Source: Kitasatospora phosalacinea
GTDB lineage: Bacteria; Actinomycetota; Actinomycetes; Streptomycetales; Streptomycetaceae
Reading direction: 5' to 3'
Length of the DNA stretch: 64,000 bases
Assembly: GCF_000717185.1 (NCBI RefSeq)
Contig: NZ_JNYE01000008.1
Location: 1-64,000, forward strand
The notes under the pieces are model-generated. The model was not told where the DNA came from. It ran no database searches and was given only the letters and a program-made list of their open reading frames with translations. Made by a program: the position numbers and the translations under genes. Shown here piece by piece: positions 7,905-15,685 of this stretch (within the stretch, counting starts at the first letter, position 1; the number at the start of each line of letters is the position of its first letter).

Positions 7905-8534
7905 TCAATGGTTATTGTTTTTAGAGAGGGAGACGCAGCAGCCACCCGCGCACGGGTCCATCGCGGCCGTCCACTCCTCCCCCGCCAGCCCGGCCAGCAG
8001 CGCCAGGTTCATCCCGCACACCAGCGCCGGGAACTCGTCCGCCAGCGCGTGGAACGGGCAGTTGCGCAGCCGCAGCACCTCCCCGTCCAGGAACGGCGCG
8101 TAGCCGCGCCCGCGCAGTGCCTCCGGCAGGTCCGGAGGCTGCTCCTGCCCGCCCGCCGCGCGCGCCGCGGCCTGCAACTCGCGGTCCAGGCCCGCCCGTT
8201 CGACCACCTCGGCGAGCAGCCGCCCGGCCGCGCCGTACTCCCGCGGGGGCAGCGCCACGGCGAACTCGGCGTCCGCCCGGCGGTACACCTTGGCGGGGCG
8301 CCCGGCGCCGGGGCCGCCGCGTCCGGCCGGGCGGCGGTAGGCGGCCGTCAGCAGGCCCGCCTCGACCAGCTTGTCCAGGTGGAAGGCGGCCAGCGAGCGG
8401 GAGACGCCCGCGGCCTCGGCCGCCGCGTCCCGGCCGACCTCCTCCGCCGCCTCGGCCACGTACCGGTAGAGGGCGCGCCGCACCGGGTCGGCGAGGGCGC
8501 CCAGCGCCTCGATCGTGGAGTCCTCAGCTGTCAC
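7905..8534 (-). CDS. ArsR-like winged-helix regulator with C-terminal cysteine cluster (SufR-like)
   Basis: 209 aa, GTG start, no clear ribosome site, possibly leaderless. N-terminal winged helix: LADPVRRALYRYV (14-26) and AAGVSRSLAAFHLDKLVEAGLL (41-62). A sensor part ends with RNCPFHALADEF, LVCGMNLALL and DPCAGGCCVSL, placing cysteines at 159, 173, 195, 199 and 200. Spaced C-terminal cysteines of this kind bind an iron-sulfur cluster in SufR-type repressors; whether this one does is inference. Immediately downstream and overlapping is the DUF3291 gene. No suf genes are nearby, so it is not the canonical SufR. Confidence 0.72.
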   Translation of the reverse strand: MTAEDSTIEALGALADPVRRALYRYVAEAAEEVGRDAAAEAAGVSRSLAAFHLDKLVEAGLLTAAYRRPAGRGGPGAGRPAKVYRRADAEFAVALPPREYGAAGRLLAEVVERAGLDRELQAAARAAGGQEQPPDLPEALRGRGYAPFLDGEVLRLRNCPFHALADEFPALVCGMNLALLAGLAGEEWTAAMDPCAGGCCVSLSKNNNH

Positions 8535-8673
8535 CCGTCGAGTCTATGACCGGCCCGCCCGGGCCCCGCGATTCCGCCCGGCAGCACCACCGGGCAGCAC
8601 CGCCGGGCAGCCGTGAACGCGCCACCGGGGCGGCGTCGTTGCGCCACACCGCCCGGATTGCCCGCCATTGGTT

Positions 8674-8689
8674 TCTACACCTCTGTAGA
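8674..8689. promoter_or_regulatory. Dyad TCTACA-CCTC-TGTAGA, possible operator
   Basis: Perfect 6-bp inverted repeat with a 4-nt spacer, 105 bp before the GTG of the small gene at 8794 and 140 bp before the regulator at 8534. The TACA/TGTA core is like CopY/BlaI operators, though those usually have a shorter spacer. It lies between divergent genes. Confidence 0.35.
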
Positions 8690-8793
8690 GTGTTCCCGAT
8701 CGTCACCCAGCCGGGCCGTTCGGGCACCCCGTACCCCGCACCCCGCACCCCGCGCCCGTCACCCCCGCCGACCGGACTCGAAGGAGGCCCGCA

Positions 8794-9090
8794 GTGCTCC
8801 CTCCGCAGCTGCAGACCGACCCCGCCTGGTCCCCGCCCGAGCAGGACGTCCGCCCCGCGTACCAGCCCGTCGAAGTCCGGCTCGACGACTCCGACGGCCC
8901 CGACGGCTCCGGTGACTCCGGCGGCTCCGGCGGCACCGACGGCTGGGCCCTGGGCCGGATCAACGCCTGGTGGCACTCCCCCGAGGGCACGCCCTGGTGC
9001 CGCCTGCGCCTGCTCGGCAGCACCGCCGCCCCGGTCTGGCGGCGCTACGACCCCGAGCGGATCCTGCTGCTGCCCACCCACGGGATCTGA
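8794..9090 (+). CDS. Small hypothetical protein
   Basis: 98 aa, GTG start with a strong AAGGAGG at 8781-8787. The N-terminal half is low complexity, rich in Pro, Asp, Gly and Ser. The C-terminal half is ordered: GWALGRINAWWHSPEG, CRLRLLGSTAAPVWRRYDPERILLL. I recall similar short proteins in streptomycetes but no function. It has no signal peptide or membrane segment. It ends at a clear terminator. Confidence 0.65.
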   Translation: MLPPQLQTDPAWSPPEQDVRPAYQPVEVRLDDSDGPDGSGDSGGSGGTDGWALGRINAWWHSPEGTPWCRLRLLGSTAAPVWRRYDPERILLLPTHGI

Positions 9091-9093
9091 CCT

Positions 9094-9112
9094 CCCGCCG
9101 CTCAGCGGCGGG
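9094..9112. terminator. Terminator hairpin
   Basis: CCCGCCGC-TCA-GCGGCGGG, 8-bp perfect stem between convergent genes. Confidence 0.7.
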
Positions 9113-9117
9113 CCCGG

Positions 9118-10464
9118 TCAGCCGCCGAACAGGACCGGCCCCAGCACCGAGGGGCGGAACAGCAGGGTGGGCGGTTCCACCATGGCGGCGACCTGGTGGA
9201 ACGCGGCGGCGACCCGGGCGTCGGTGACGGCGCGGGCCAGCACCCGGTCCAGCATCCGCTGCTGGACGCGGACCTGGAGGCCGGAGGGCCCGCCGATGGT
9301 GCCGGGGAAGCGGACGTCCTCGCCGGCCGCCATCTGCCAGGGGTTCCTGGTGGCCGCGGCGATGGCGTCGCGGGTCTCCCGGACGGCGGCGTGGCCGAGG
9401 TCGCCGTGCTTGCCGACGGCGTTGCGCAGGGCGCGGGCGCCGAGGGCGGCGACGGTCATGCCCTGGCCGTAGACCGGGTTAAAGGTGCAGGAGGCGTCGC
9501 CGAGGGCGAGGAAGCCGTGCGGGGCGGAGCGTTCGTAGTGCCGCCAGACGCTGGGGCCGGGGACGAAGCCGCGGGCGGGTCCGGTGGGCTTGGCGCCGGT
9601 GATCGCCTCGGCGATGCCGGGGTCGCGGAGCAGGCCGAGCTGCTTCTCGAACTCCTCGGCCTGCATCGAGGGTTCGAAGCCGCGCATGCCGCCCATGCCG
9701 ACGATCCAGCGGTCTCCCTCGACGGGCAGCAGGACGCCGAAGCGGCCCTGCTCGGGGGCGTGGCTCTGCAGGTAGAGGGCGGATCCGGGGTCGGCGTCGG
9801 CGGGCCGGTGGTAGAAGCGGGTGGCGTAGGAGACCCCGGCGTCGACCCGTTCGCGGGGGGCGGCGGGGGCGCCGAGCACCGAGAGCCACTTGGCGGCGTG
9901 GGTGGCGCGTCCGGCGGCGTCGACGACCAGTTCGGCGGATATCTCGCCGCTCTCCTCGCCGTCCCGGTCCCGGCCGCGGCCGCTGACCTGCACGCCGGTG
10001 ACGGCGTGTCCGTCACCGAGCAGCCCGGTCACCTCGGTGGCGGTGCGGAACTCGATGTTCGGCGCGGTGCGGACGCGGTCCAGCACGAGCCGGTCGATCA
10101 GCGGGCGGCTGCAGGTGAGCACCGCGAGGGCGCTCTCGTACGGGGCGAGCCAGCCCGCGGCGGTGAGCCAGCGCAGGCCGCCGGAGAGCGGGACGCGGGT
10201 GGCGCCGGCCGCGAGGAGTTCGCCGAGGGCGCCGGGCAGCAGCTCGTCGAGGGTGCGCTGGCCCGCCTCCAGCAGCAGGTGGCCGTGCTTGGCCTGCGGG
10301 ACGCCGGGGCGGAAGTCCGTGCCCTCCGGATAGCGGTCGCGTTCGACCACCACCACCCGTTCCGCGACGCCGTGCAGCGCCCAGGCCGCCAGGCACCCGG
10401 CCAGGCCGCCGCCGATCACCACTGCCGTACCGCGGTCGCCGACCGCGCTCCCCCTGGAACCCAT
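9118..10464 (-). CDS. FAD-dependent monooxygenase-like protein
   Basis: 448 aa. N-terminal dinucleotide fold GGGLAGCLAAWAL (18-30), then VVVVERDRYPE. The second FAD motif is GDASCTFNPVYGQGMTVAALGA in the C-terminal half. The overall layout is that of the PHBH-like flavoprotein group often labelled 2-polyprenyl-6-methoxyphenol hydroxylase-like. LVVDAAGRATHAAKWL is the usual conserved DG-type segment. The substrate is unknown: such proteins act in secondary metabolism or aromatic and lipid oxidation, and no pathway genes adjoin. The ATG start has no obvious ribosome site. Confidence 0.8.
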   Translation of the reverse strand: MGSRGSAVGDRGTAVVIGGGLAGCLAAWALHGVAERVVVVERDRYPEGTDFRPGVPQAKHGHLLLEAGQRTLDELLPGALGELLAAGATRVPLSGGLRWLTAAGWLAPYESALAVLTCSRPLIDRLVLDRVRTAPNIEFRTATEVTGLLGDGHAVTGVQVSGRGRDRDGEESGEISAELVVDAAGRATHAAKWLSVLGAPAAPRERVDAGVSYATRFYHRPADADPGSALYLQSHAPEQGRFGVLLPVEGDRWIVGMGGMRGFEPSMQAEEFEKQLGLLRDPGIAEAITGAKPTGPARGFVPGPSVWRHYERSAPHGFLALGDASCTFNPVYGQGMTVAALGARALRNAVGKHGDLGHAAVRETRDAIAAATRNPWQMAAGEDVRFPGTIGGPSGLQVRVQQRMLDRVLARAVTDARVAAAFHQVAAMVEPPTLLFRPSVLGPVLFGG

Positions 10465-10531
10465 GCCCGTACAGTAAGGGATGCGGCGCTCACGGTCACC
10501 GGAAGTTCGCAGTCCGTCCGCTGTTCCTGCA

Positions 10532-10595
10532 CGGGCAACTGCCGTGCCCGGGGGCGGGTTTCACCGTTTCCGACCGGTACGGCCGCAGTTGCCCG
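10532..10595. promoter_or_regulatory. 11-bp inverted repeat in the divergent promoter
   Basis: CGGGCAACTGC (10532-10542) and GCAGTTGCCCG (10585-10595) are exact reverse complements, 42 nt apart, between the divergent FAD monooxygenase and antiporter genes. It could be a two-site operator or a leader RNA stem. Nothing else is evident in 10465-10697. Confidence 0.35.
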
Positions 10596-10697
10596 GCCGG
10601 GTTCCGGGCGTCGGCGCGGCAGGGGCGCTGGGCCGGACGGGTGACCTGCCGGGCGCGTGGCGGGGCGGGGGACCGGTCCGCGGCATGGGATGGTGGG

Positions 10698-12449
10698 ATG
10701 ACCTCTGAGCAGATCCTGATCGGGTCCGGGCTGACCGTGGTACTCGCCGTCGCCTCCCAACTGCTGGCCGCCCGGCTGCGCATCCCGGCCATCATCGTGC
10801 TGCTGCCGGTGGGTTTCGTCGCCGGGGCGGTCACCGACGACGTCCACCCCGACCAACTGCTCGGACCGGCCTTCTCCCCGCTGGTCTCGCTCGCCGTCGC
10901 GGTCATCCTGTACGACGCCGGGCTCGGCCTGGACCTGCGCAAGCTGACCGGCCACACCCGGCACGCGGTGGTGCGGCTGGTGTGGATCGGCACCGTGCTG
11001 ACCGCCCCGGCCGCCGCGCTGGCGGCGGCGCCGCTGCTGGGCGTCTCCTGGCAGGCGGCGGCGATGCTGGGCGCGATCCTGGTGGTGTCGGGGCCGACGG
11101 TGGTCGGGCCGCTGCTGAACTTCGTCCGCCCGACCGAGCGGGTGCAGCGGATCCTGGTGTGGGAGGGCTCGCTGATCGACGCGGTCGGCGGCATCCTGGG
11201 CGCGCTGGTCTTCCACGCGCTGGTGAGCGAGCAGCACCGGAAGTTCGGCAGCGGGATGGTGGAGTTCGCCGCCAGCGTGGGCCTGGGCCTGCTCGGCGGG
11301 CTGCTCGGCGCGGCGGTGCTGTGGTTCCTGCTGGTGCACGTGCGGCTGGGCGAAGTGCTCGGCACCAGCGCCCAGTTGGCGGCGGTGGTGGGCATCGCGG
11401 CGCTGTGCGACGCGCTGCGCGAGGACACCGGGCTGATCTCCGCGGTCGTGATGGGCGTGGTGGTGGCGACGGTGCCCGCGTTCGACCTGCCGGGGCGGCT
11501 GACCTTCTTCGAGACCCTGGTGTCGCTGGTCGTCGGCGTGCTGTTCGTGTCGATCTCCTCGACCGTCACCTGGTCCTCGGTCAAGCCGGTGGTGCTGCCC
11601 GCGCTGGCGCTGGTCGCGGTGCTGGTGGTCGTGGTGCGGCCGGTGGTGGCGGCGCTGTCCACCGCCGGGACGGACCTGGCCGAGGGCGAACGGGCCTTCC
11701 TGGGCTGGATGGCCCCGCGCGGCATCGTCGCCGCGTCCACCGCCACGACCTTCGCCGCCGGGCTGGCCGCGGCGGGCGTCGGCGGCGCGGAGAAGATCCT
11801 CCCGGCGACCTTCCTGGTGATCGTCCTGACCGTCACGCTGTACGGCCTGACCGCCGTCCCGGTGGCCCGGCTGCTGCGGGTGACCCGCCCGGCCCGCTCG
11901 CGCCCGCTGCTGGTCGGCGGCGAACCCTGGACGGTCGAGCTGGCCACCGTGCTGCGCTCGGCCGGGCTGGACGTGCTGCTGTGGGCCGGGCGCGACGAGC
12001 AGCGGGCCCGGATCTCCGCCGCCGGGCTGGAACTCGCCGACGGGGAGCTGCTGGCCACCGCGAGCGGCGAGGGCGCCGAGCTGGAGGGCGTCACCGCGGT
12101 GTACCTGCTGACCGCCGAGGACGAGTTCAACGCGCTCGCGGCGGCCGTGCTGCACGACGAGTCCGAGCTGCCGGTGTTCCGGCTGCCCGCCGCCGCGCCC
12201 GGACCCGGCGCGGTGGGCGACACCCCGGCGGCGATGGTCCTCCCGGCCGCCCTGACCGGCCCCGAACTGGCCCGCCGCCACGCCGCGGGCGCCCGCATCC
12301 TGCGCCGCCCCGCCGACGGCGAACTCCCGCCCGGCCACGACCTGCTGTTCACCCTCGACCGGGCCGGGCACCTGCACCCCGCGACCCTGTACGGCGAGCC
12401 CGCCCACCCCGGGCAGGTCACCGAGCGGATCGTCCTCGGCCCGGCCTGA
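10698..12449 (+). CDS. Cation:proton antiporter (CPA1/NhaP type) with C-terminal nucleotide-binding-like domain
   Basis: 583 aa. About twelve hydrophobic helices fill residues 1-395. They include ILYDAGLGLDLRKL, VSGPTVVGPLLNFVRP and the charged patch VWEGSLIDAVGGILGAL, characteristic of CPA1 Na+(K+)/H+ exchangers (GPT near D/ES...DA). After RLLRVTRP a soluble domain of about 180 aa starts PLLVGGEPWTVELATVLRSAGLDVLLWAG, like a TrkA-N/RCK regulatory domain with a weak dinucleotide motif. Likely role: pH and cation homeostasis at the inner membrane, gated by a bound ligand. The ATG at 10698 is chosen; upstream in-frame codons lack membrane character. Confidence 0.85.
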   Translation: MTSEQILIGSGLTVVLAVASQLLAARLRIPAIIVLLPVGFVAGAVTDDVHPDQLLGPAFSPLVSLAVAVILYDAGLGLDLRKLTGHTRHAVVRLVWIGTVLTAPAAALAAAPLLGVSWQAAAMLGAILVVSGPTVVGPLLNFVRPTERVQRILVWEGSLIDAVGGILGALVFHALVSEQHRKFGSGMVEFAASVGLGLLGGLLGAAVLWFLLVHVRLGEVLGTSAQLAAVVGIAALCDALREDTGLISAVVMGVVVATVPAFDLPGRLTFFETLVSLVVGVLFVSISSTVTWSSVKPVVLPALALVAVLVVVVRPVVAALSTAGTDLAEGERAFLGWMAPRGIVAASTATTFAAGLAAAGVGGAEKILPATFLVIVLTVTLYGLTAVPVARLLRVTRPARSRPLLVGGEPWTVELATVLRSAGLDVLLWAGRDEQRARISAAGLELADGELLATASGEGAELEGVTAVYLLTAEDEFNALAAAVLHDESELPVFRLPAAAPGPGAVGDTPAAMVLPAALTGPELARRHAAGARILRRPADGELPPGHDLLFTLDRAGHLHPATLYGEPAHPGQVTERIVLGPA

Positions 12450-12631
12450 CGCCCCCGGCAGGGGGTCGACGGTGCCCGTCCCCGGCAGGGGGTTGTCGGT
12501 TCCCGCGGCCGGAAGCGACACCCGCGGACCGGAGCGGACACACCCCGACCGGGAACGGAAGCCCACCGCCCCCGCGCGGCCGAAACACCGTTGCGCCCCC
12601 GCGTCCCGCCCCGGAGCGGGATGATCGGGCC

Positions 12632-12949
12632 GTGGAACACGACGACACCCGCACCACCGACGACCGCACCGCCGACACCCGTGGCGATCGCACCGACCGC
12701 ACCGACCGCAGCCCCGCCGAGCGGGCCCGGTGGATCGGCGACGCCCTGCACAAGCTGACCGGCCACCGCCCCCTGGTCGAGCGCCTGCCCGGCGGCGGCC
12801 ACCGGATCACCCTCCGGATCCTGGAGCACCCGGACGCCGCCGTGGCGACGGCGGTGCTCCGGGTGCTCGGCACGGCCGACCGGTTCGGGCACCGCGACAA
12901 GCAGCAGCAGGAACGGCTGTGGGCGGAGGTCGACCCGCCCTCCGCGTGA
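12632..12949 (+). CDS. Small hypothetical protein
   Basis: 105 aa, GTG start, GGAGCGGG 12 bases upstream. The first 25 residues are charged (Thr/Asp/Arg repeats). The remainder is compact and polar: ERARWIGDALHKLTGHRPLVERLPGGGHRITLRIL and AVLRVLGTADRFGHRDKQQQERLWAEV. No known domain was recognised. It follows the antiporter after 180 bp of GC-rich DNA without an obvious terminator, so it may be on the same transcript. Confidence 0.55.
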   Translation: MEHDDTRTTDDRTADTRGDRTDRTDRSPAERARWIGDALHKLTGHRPLVERLPGGGHRITLRILEHPDAAVATAVLRVLGTADRFGHRDKQQQERLWAEVDPPSA

Positions 12950-13081
12950 CCGGCGGGACGGCGCCCCCGGTGGACCGGCCGGGCGGTTCACCCGCCTGAC
13001 ACGGCGTCATGCCACTGCGCGTAACAGCCGCCCGGTACCGTTCCGACTGCCGCTCCCGTCCCAGGAAGGACCGCCCGCCCG

Positions 13082-13513
13082 ATGCCCACCACCACCGACG
13101 ACCTCGCCGCCTTCCTGGAGGCCCAGGGCCTCGACCCGCACGGCCTGGACGAGCCCGGCACCCTGCTGTGGACCACCCGGGACGCCAGCGGCCCGACCGC
13201 CAGCGCCGCCCTGGAGCTCGCCGGTCCGGCCGCCCTGCTGCGCAGCGTCGCCGTCCGGCCGGACCGGCGCGGGGACGGCACCGCCCGCCGCCTGGTCGAG
13301 GACGTGCTGGCCGAGGCGGCCGCGGGCGGCATCCGCCGGGTCTACCTCTTCTCCACCGAGGCGGGCGCGTTCTGGCAGCACCTCGGCTTCCGCGAGGTCC
13401 CCGTCCCGGAGGCCGCCACCGCGCTGGCCGACGCCCCGCAGGTCCGCCAGTACCTCGCGGACGGCTCGCTGGCCACCGAGGTCGCCTGGTGCCGCGACCT
13501 GGTGGCCTCCTGA
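13082..13513 (+). CDS. GNAT acetyltransferase, ArsN2-like
   Basis: 143 aa. A compact GNAT fold with LLRSVAVRPDRRGDGTARRLVEDVLAEA (54-81, the acetyl-CoA pyrophosphate loop RRGDGT), VYLFSTEAGAFWQHLGFREV (92-111) and a C-terminal VRQYLADGS segment. This layout matches the ArsN2-type acetyltransferases often found in ars operons. No arsenic resistance genes are present here, so the substrate is uncertain. The ATG start has AGGAAGGA about 14 bases upstream. Confidence 0.75.
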   Translation: MPTTTDDLAAFLEAQGLDPHGLDEPGTLLWTTRDASGPTASAALELAGPAALLRSVAVRPDRRGDGTARRLVEDVLAEAAAGGIRRVYLFSTEAGAFWQHLGFREVPVPEAATALADAPQVRQYLADGSLATEVAWCRDLVAS

Positions 13514-13578
13514 ATCCCCCGCCCTGCGACCCGCCCGCCGCCCCTTGACGCCCCCTGACGGCCCTTGACGACGGCCCT

Positions 13579-13608
13579 TGACCGCCCTTCGGACGTGCAC
13601 GGTACGTT
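13579..13608 (+). promoter_or_regulatory. Promoter of a leaderless GNAT gene
   Basis: TTGACC (13579-13584), 18-nt spacer, TACGTT (13603-13608). A transcription start 7-8 bases later would fall on the GTG at 13616, giving a leaderless mRNA. Confidence 0.5.
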
Positions 13609-13615
13609 GGCACGC

Positions 13616-14164
13616 GTGATCGAACCCGCGGCCGTGCCCGCCCCGCTGCCCTGGCCGCCCGGCCCGCTGCCGACCGCCCGCCTGCTGCTGCGCGAGCCGG
13701 AGGCCCGCGACCGGGCCGGGATCGTCGAGCTGTTCACCTCCCCGGAGGTCGGCGCGTACATCGGCGGCGCCCGCCCGCGCGAGGAGTTCGAGCGGCAGCT
13801 GCCCGAGGTGCCCCGCCGCCGCCCGGGGCTGCTGGTGGTCGAGTTGGACGGGGCGATGATCGGCGTCGTCACGCTCGACCCGCACGACTCCGAGCGCCTG
13901 GAGCGCCTGCACCCCGGGGGCGGGGCGCGCGAGCTCGGCTACCTGTTCCTGCCGCACGCCTGGGGCCGCGGCTACGCCACCGAGGCCTGCACCGCCGCCC
14001 TCGACTGGCTCGCCGCCGCCCGGCCGGGCACGCCCGTCGCCCTGACCACCCGGAGCGCCAACACCGCCTCGCTGCGGCTCGCCGAACGCCTGGGCTTCGC
14101 CGAGGTCGACCGCTTCGAGCAGTACGGCGCCCAACAGTGGTTCGGCGTCCGCCTGTCGGGCTGA
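13616..14164 (+). CDS. GNAT acetyltransferase, RimJ/RimL type
   Basis: 182 aa. GPLPTARLLLREPEARDRAGIVELFTSPEV is the usual N-terminus of RimJ/RimL-like N-acetyltransferases. The acetyl-CoA region is ELGYLFLPHAWGRGYATEACTAALDWLAA, followed by LTTRSANTASLRLAERLGFAEV. These enzymes acetylate ribosomal protein N-termini, antibiotics or other amines, and the target cannot be told here. The GTG at 13616 is chosen because it sits at the predicted transcription start and in-frame upstream codons read promoter sequence. It converges with the PHP pseudogene. Confidence 0.82.
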   Translation: MIEPAAVPAPLPWPPGPLPTARLLLREPEARDRAGIVELFTSPEVGAYIGGARPREEFERQLPEVPRRRPGLLVVELDGAMIGVVTLDPHDSERLERLHPGGGARELGYLFLPHAWGRGYATEACTAALDWLAAARPGTPVALTTRSANTASLRLAERLGFAEVDRFEQYGAQQWFGVRLSG

Positions 14165-14167
14165 AGC

Positions 14168-14849
14168 TCAGCCCAGCAGGACCGGGTTGGTGGGCGCCGC
14201 CACCCGCCCGTCCGGACGGCGCACCTCGACCCGGACGAAGGCCGTCCGCCCGGCGTCGGTGCCCCACCGCACCTCGGCCGCCGCCGGGGCCCGGTGCTCC
14301 CTGCCGCGTTCGGTGCGGAAGTGCACCGTGCAGCCGTCGGGGGAGGCCGGAGAGCCGCACCAGCAGGTCGACCGGGCGGCCCGCGGTGGCCGGGCGCTCG
14401 CCGGCCCCGGCCGTCCGCCCGGTCGCCTCCGCGGTGAGCTCCAGCTGCACGGCGGCGGATTCGGCGATACAGCTGCGCCCGGCCCGGACGGCGGCGAGGA
14501 CCGCGGGGACGCTCAACTCCCGGGCGTGGACGACGGTCTGCGGAGTGCCGAGCTGACCCGGCAGGTAGGTGTCGCTGCTGCCGACGGCGGGCTGCCGACG
14601 GCCGGTGCGGGTGGTGGCCTCCTCGCCGAGGATCACCAGCAGGCCGTCGCCGCCCGCCTCGCCCCAACTCCCGGGCGCGGCGGGGGCGTCGTGCTCGGTG
14701 GTGGCGAGGAGGTCGAGCCCGGGGGCGCGGGCCGCGGCGGCCAGTTCGGCGGGGGCGAGCTCGCCGTCGGAGTGCACCGAGTGCACGTGCAGGTCGCCCC
14801 GGTGCCAGCCGGGGCCGCGTCCGGGCAGGCGGGTCGGCGGATGGTCCAT
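14168..14849 (-). pseudogene. PHP-domain metallohydrolase (CehA/McbA type), internally deleted and frameshifted
   Basis: The N-terminus is a good PHP domain: HRGDLHVHSVHSDGEL (16-31) and LDLLATTEHDAPAAPGSWGE. After GEEATTRTG (76-83) it jumps directly to RQPAVGSSDTYLPGQLGTPQ. Intact relatives have roughly 100 more residues between these, including an AHPH-type metal site. A one-base shift near 14338-14352 then puts the C-terminus (SPDGCTVHFRTERGREHRAP ... TNPVLLG, stop at 14168-14170) in another frame, and the total length (682 bp) is not a multiple of three. Both lesions point to a dead gene; the frameshift alone could be a sequencing error. Confidence 0.75.
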
Positions 14850-14893
14850 GACCGCCCCAACGGCCGTGCCCCGCAGGGGAGTTACGCGGGGCT

Positions 14894-15364
14894 TCAGCTC
14901 AGGGCGAACCAGGGCGCGGGGGTGTCGGCGAGTGCCTTCTCCAGCAGCAGGGTGTCGCCCCGGGTCAGCGGCGGGAGGGCGTCGAGCGGGAACCAGGCGA
15001 CCGCGAGCGACTCCTCGTCGTTGACCACCGCTTCGCCGGACAGCGGGCGGCAGCGGAAGGCGATGTCCAGGTACTGCACCTGGTCGCCGTTGGTGCAGGC
15101 GAAGGCGGGCAGGGTGTGGACGCTGGTGATCCGCTCGGGCCGGACGGTGACGCCGGTCTCCTCCAGCACCTCCCGGACCACGGTGTCGGCGGGCTGCTCG
15201 CCGGGTTCCACGATGCCGTGCAGCAGGGCCCAACGGCCGTTGTCGGAGCGGCGGTTGAGCAGGATCCGACCGTCGTGGACCACCACGGCGGTGACGCCGG
15301 ACAGCCACAGCGGGCCGTGGCCGACGTGTTCGCGCAGGTCCAGGATGAATTGCGGCGTGGGCAT
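14894..15364 (-). CDS. Nudix hydrolase
   Basis: 156 aa. The Nudix box GIVEPGEQPADTVVREVLEETGV (50-72) matches GX5EX7REUXEEXGU in full. The N-terminus WLSGVTAVVVHDGRILLNRRSDNGRWALLHG precedes it. Members cleave nucleoside-diphosphate-linked compounds with Mg2+. This one resembles ADP-ribose pyrophosphatase/MutT-like housekeeping enzymes; the substrate is unknown. ATG 15364 is chosen. A TACTAC-like -10 lies about 15 bases upstream with no ribosome site, so it may be leaderless. Confidence 0.88.
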   Translation of the reverse strand: MPTPQFILDLREHVGHGPLWLSGVTAVVVHDGRILLNRRSDNGRWALLHGIVEPGEQPADTVVREVLEETGVTVRPERITSVHTLPAFACTNGDQVQYLDIAFRCRPLSGEAVVNDEESLAVAWFPLDALPPLTRGDTLLLEKALADTPAPWFALS

Positions 15365-15685
15365 ACCGTGCACTGTAGTACGCACCCGTCCGTTCCCGGC
15401 GGACCTGCGGAGCGCAGCGGCGGAGCCCGGCGGCGGCGCACCGCAGTAGGGCACCGCGGCGGACGCCCCGTCTTTCTGTTCGTTTCACGGCCGCCGCCCC
15501 CGCCGCCCGGCACCCCGCCCGTCCCGCCCGTCCGCGCCGACCTGCGCCGTTGCCCCGGGGTGCCCCGGGCCGCGCCCGGCCGCGGGGCCGTTCGGTGCCG
15601 GGCCGCCTTGACCGGGGGCGCGCGCGACGGCCCACAATGCCCGTGCTTCCGGTCCCACCCCCGCCGAGCGACCCAGGAGAGCGCC

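Noticed and set aside
12985..13010. PHO-box-like GTTCACCCG before the ArsN2-like gene
   Set aside because: One half-site only, without a second 11-nt repeat.
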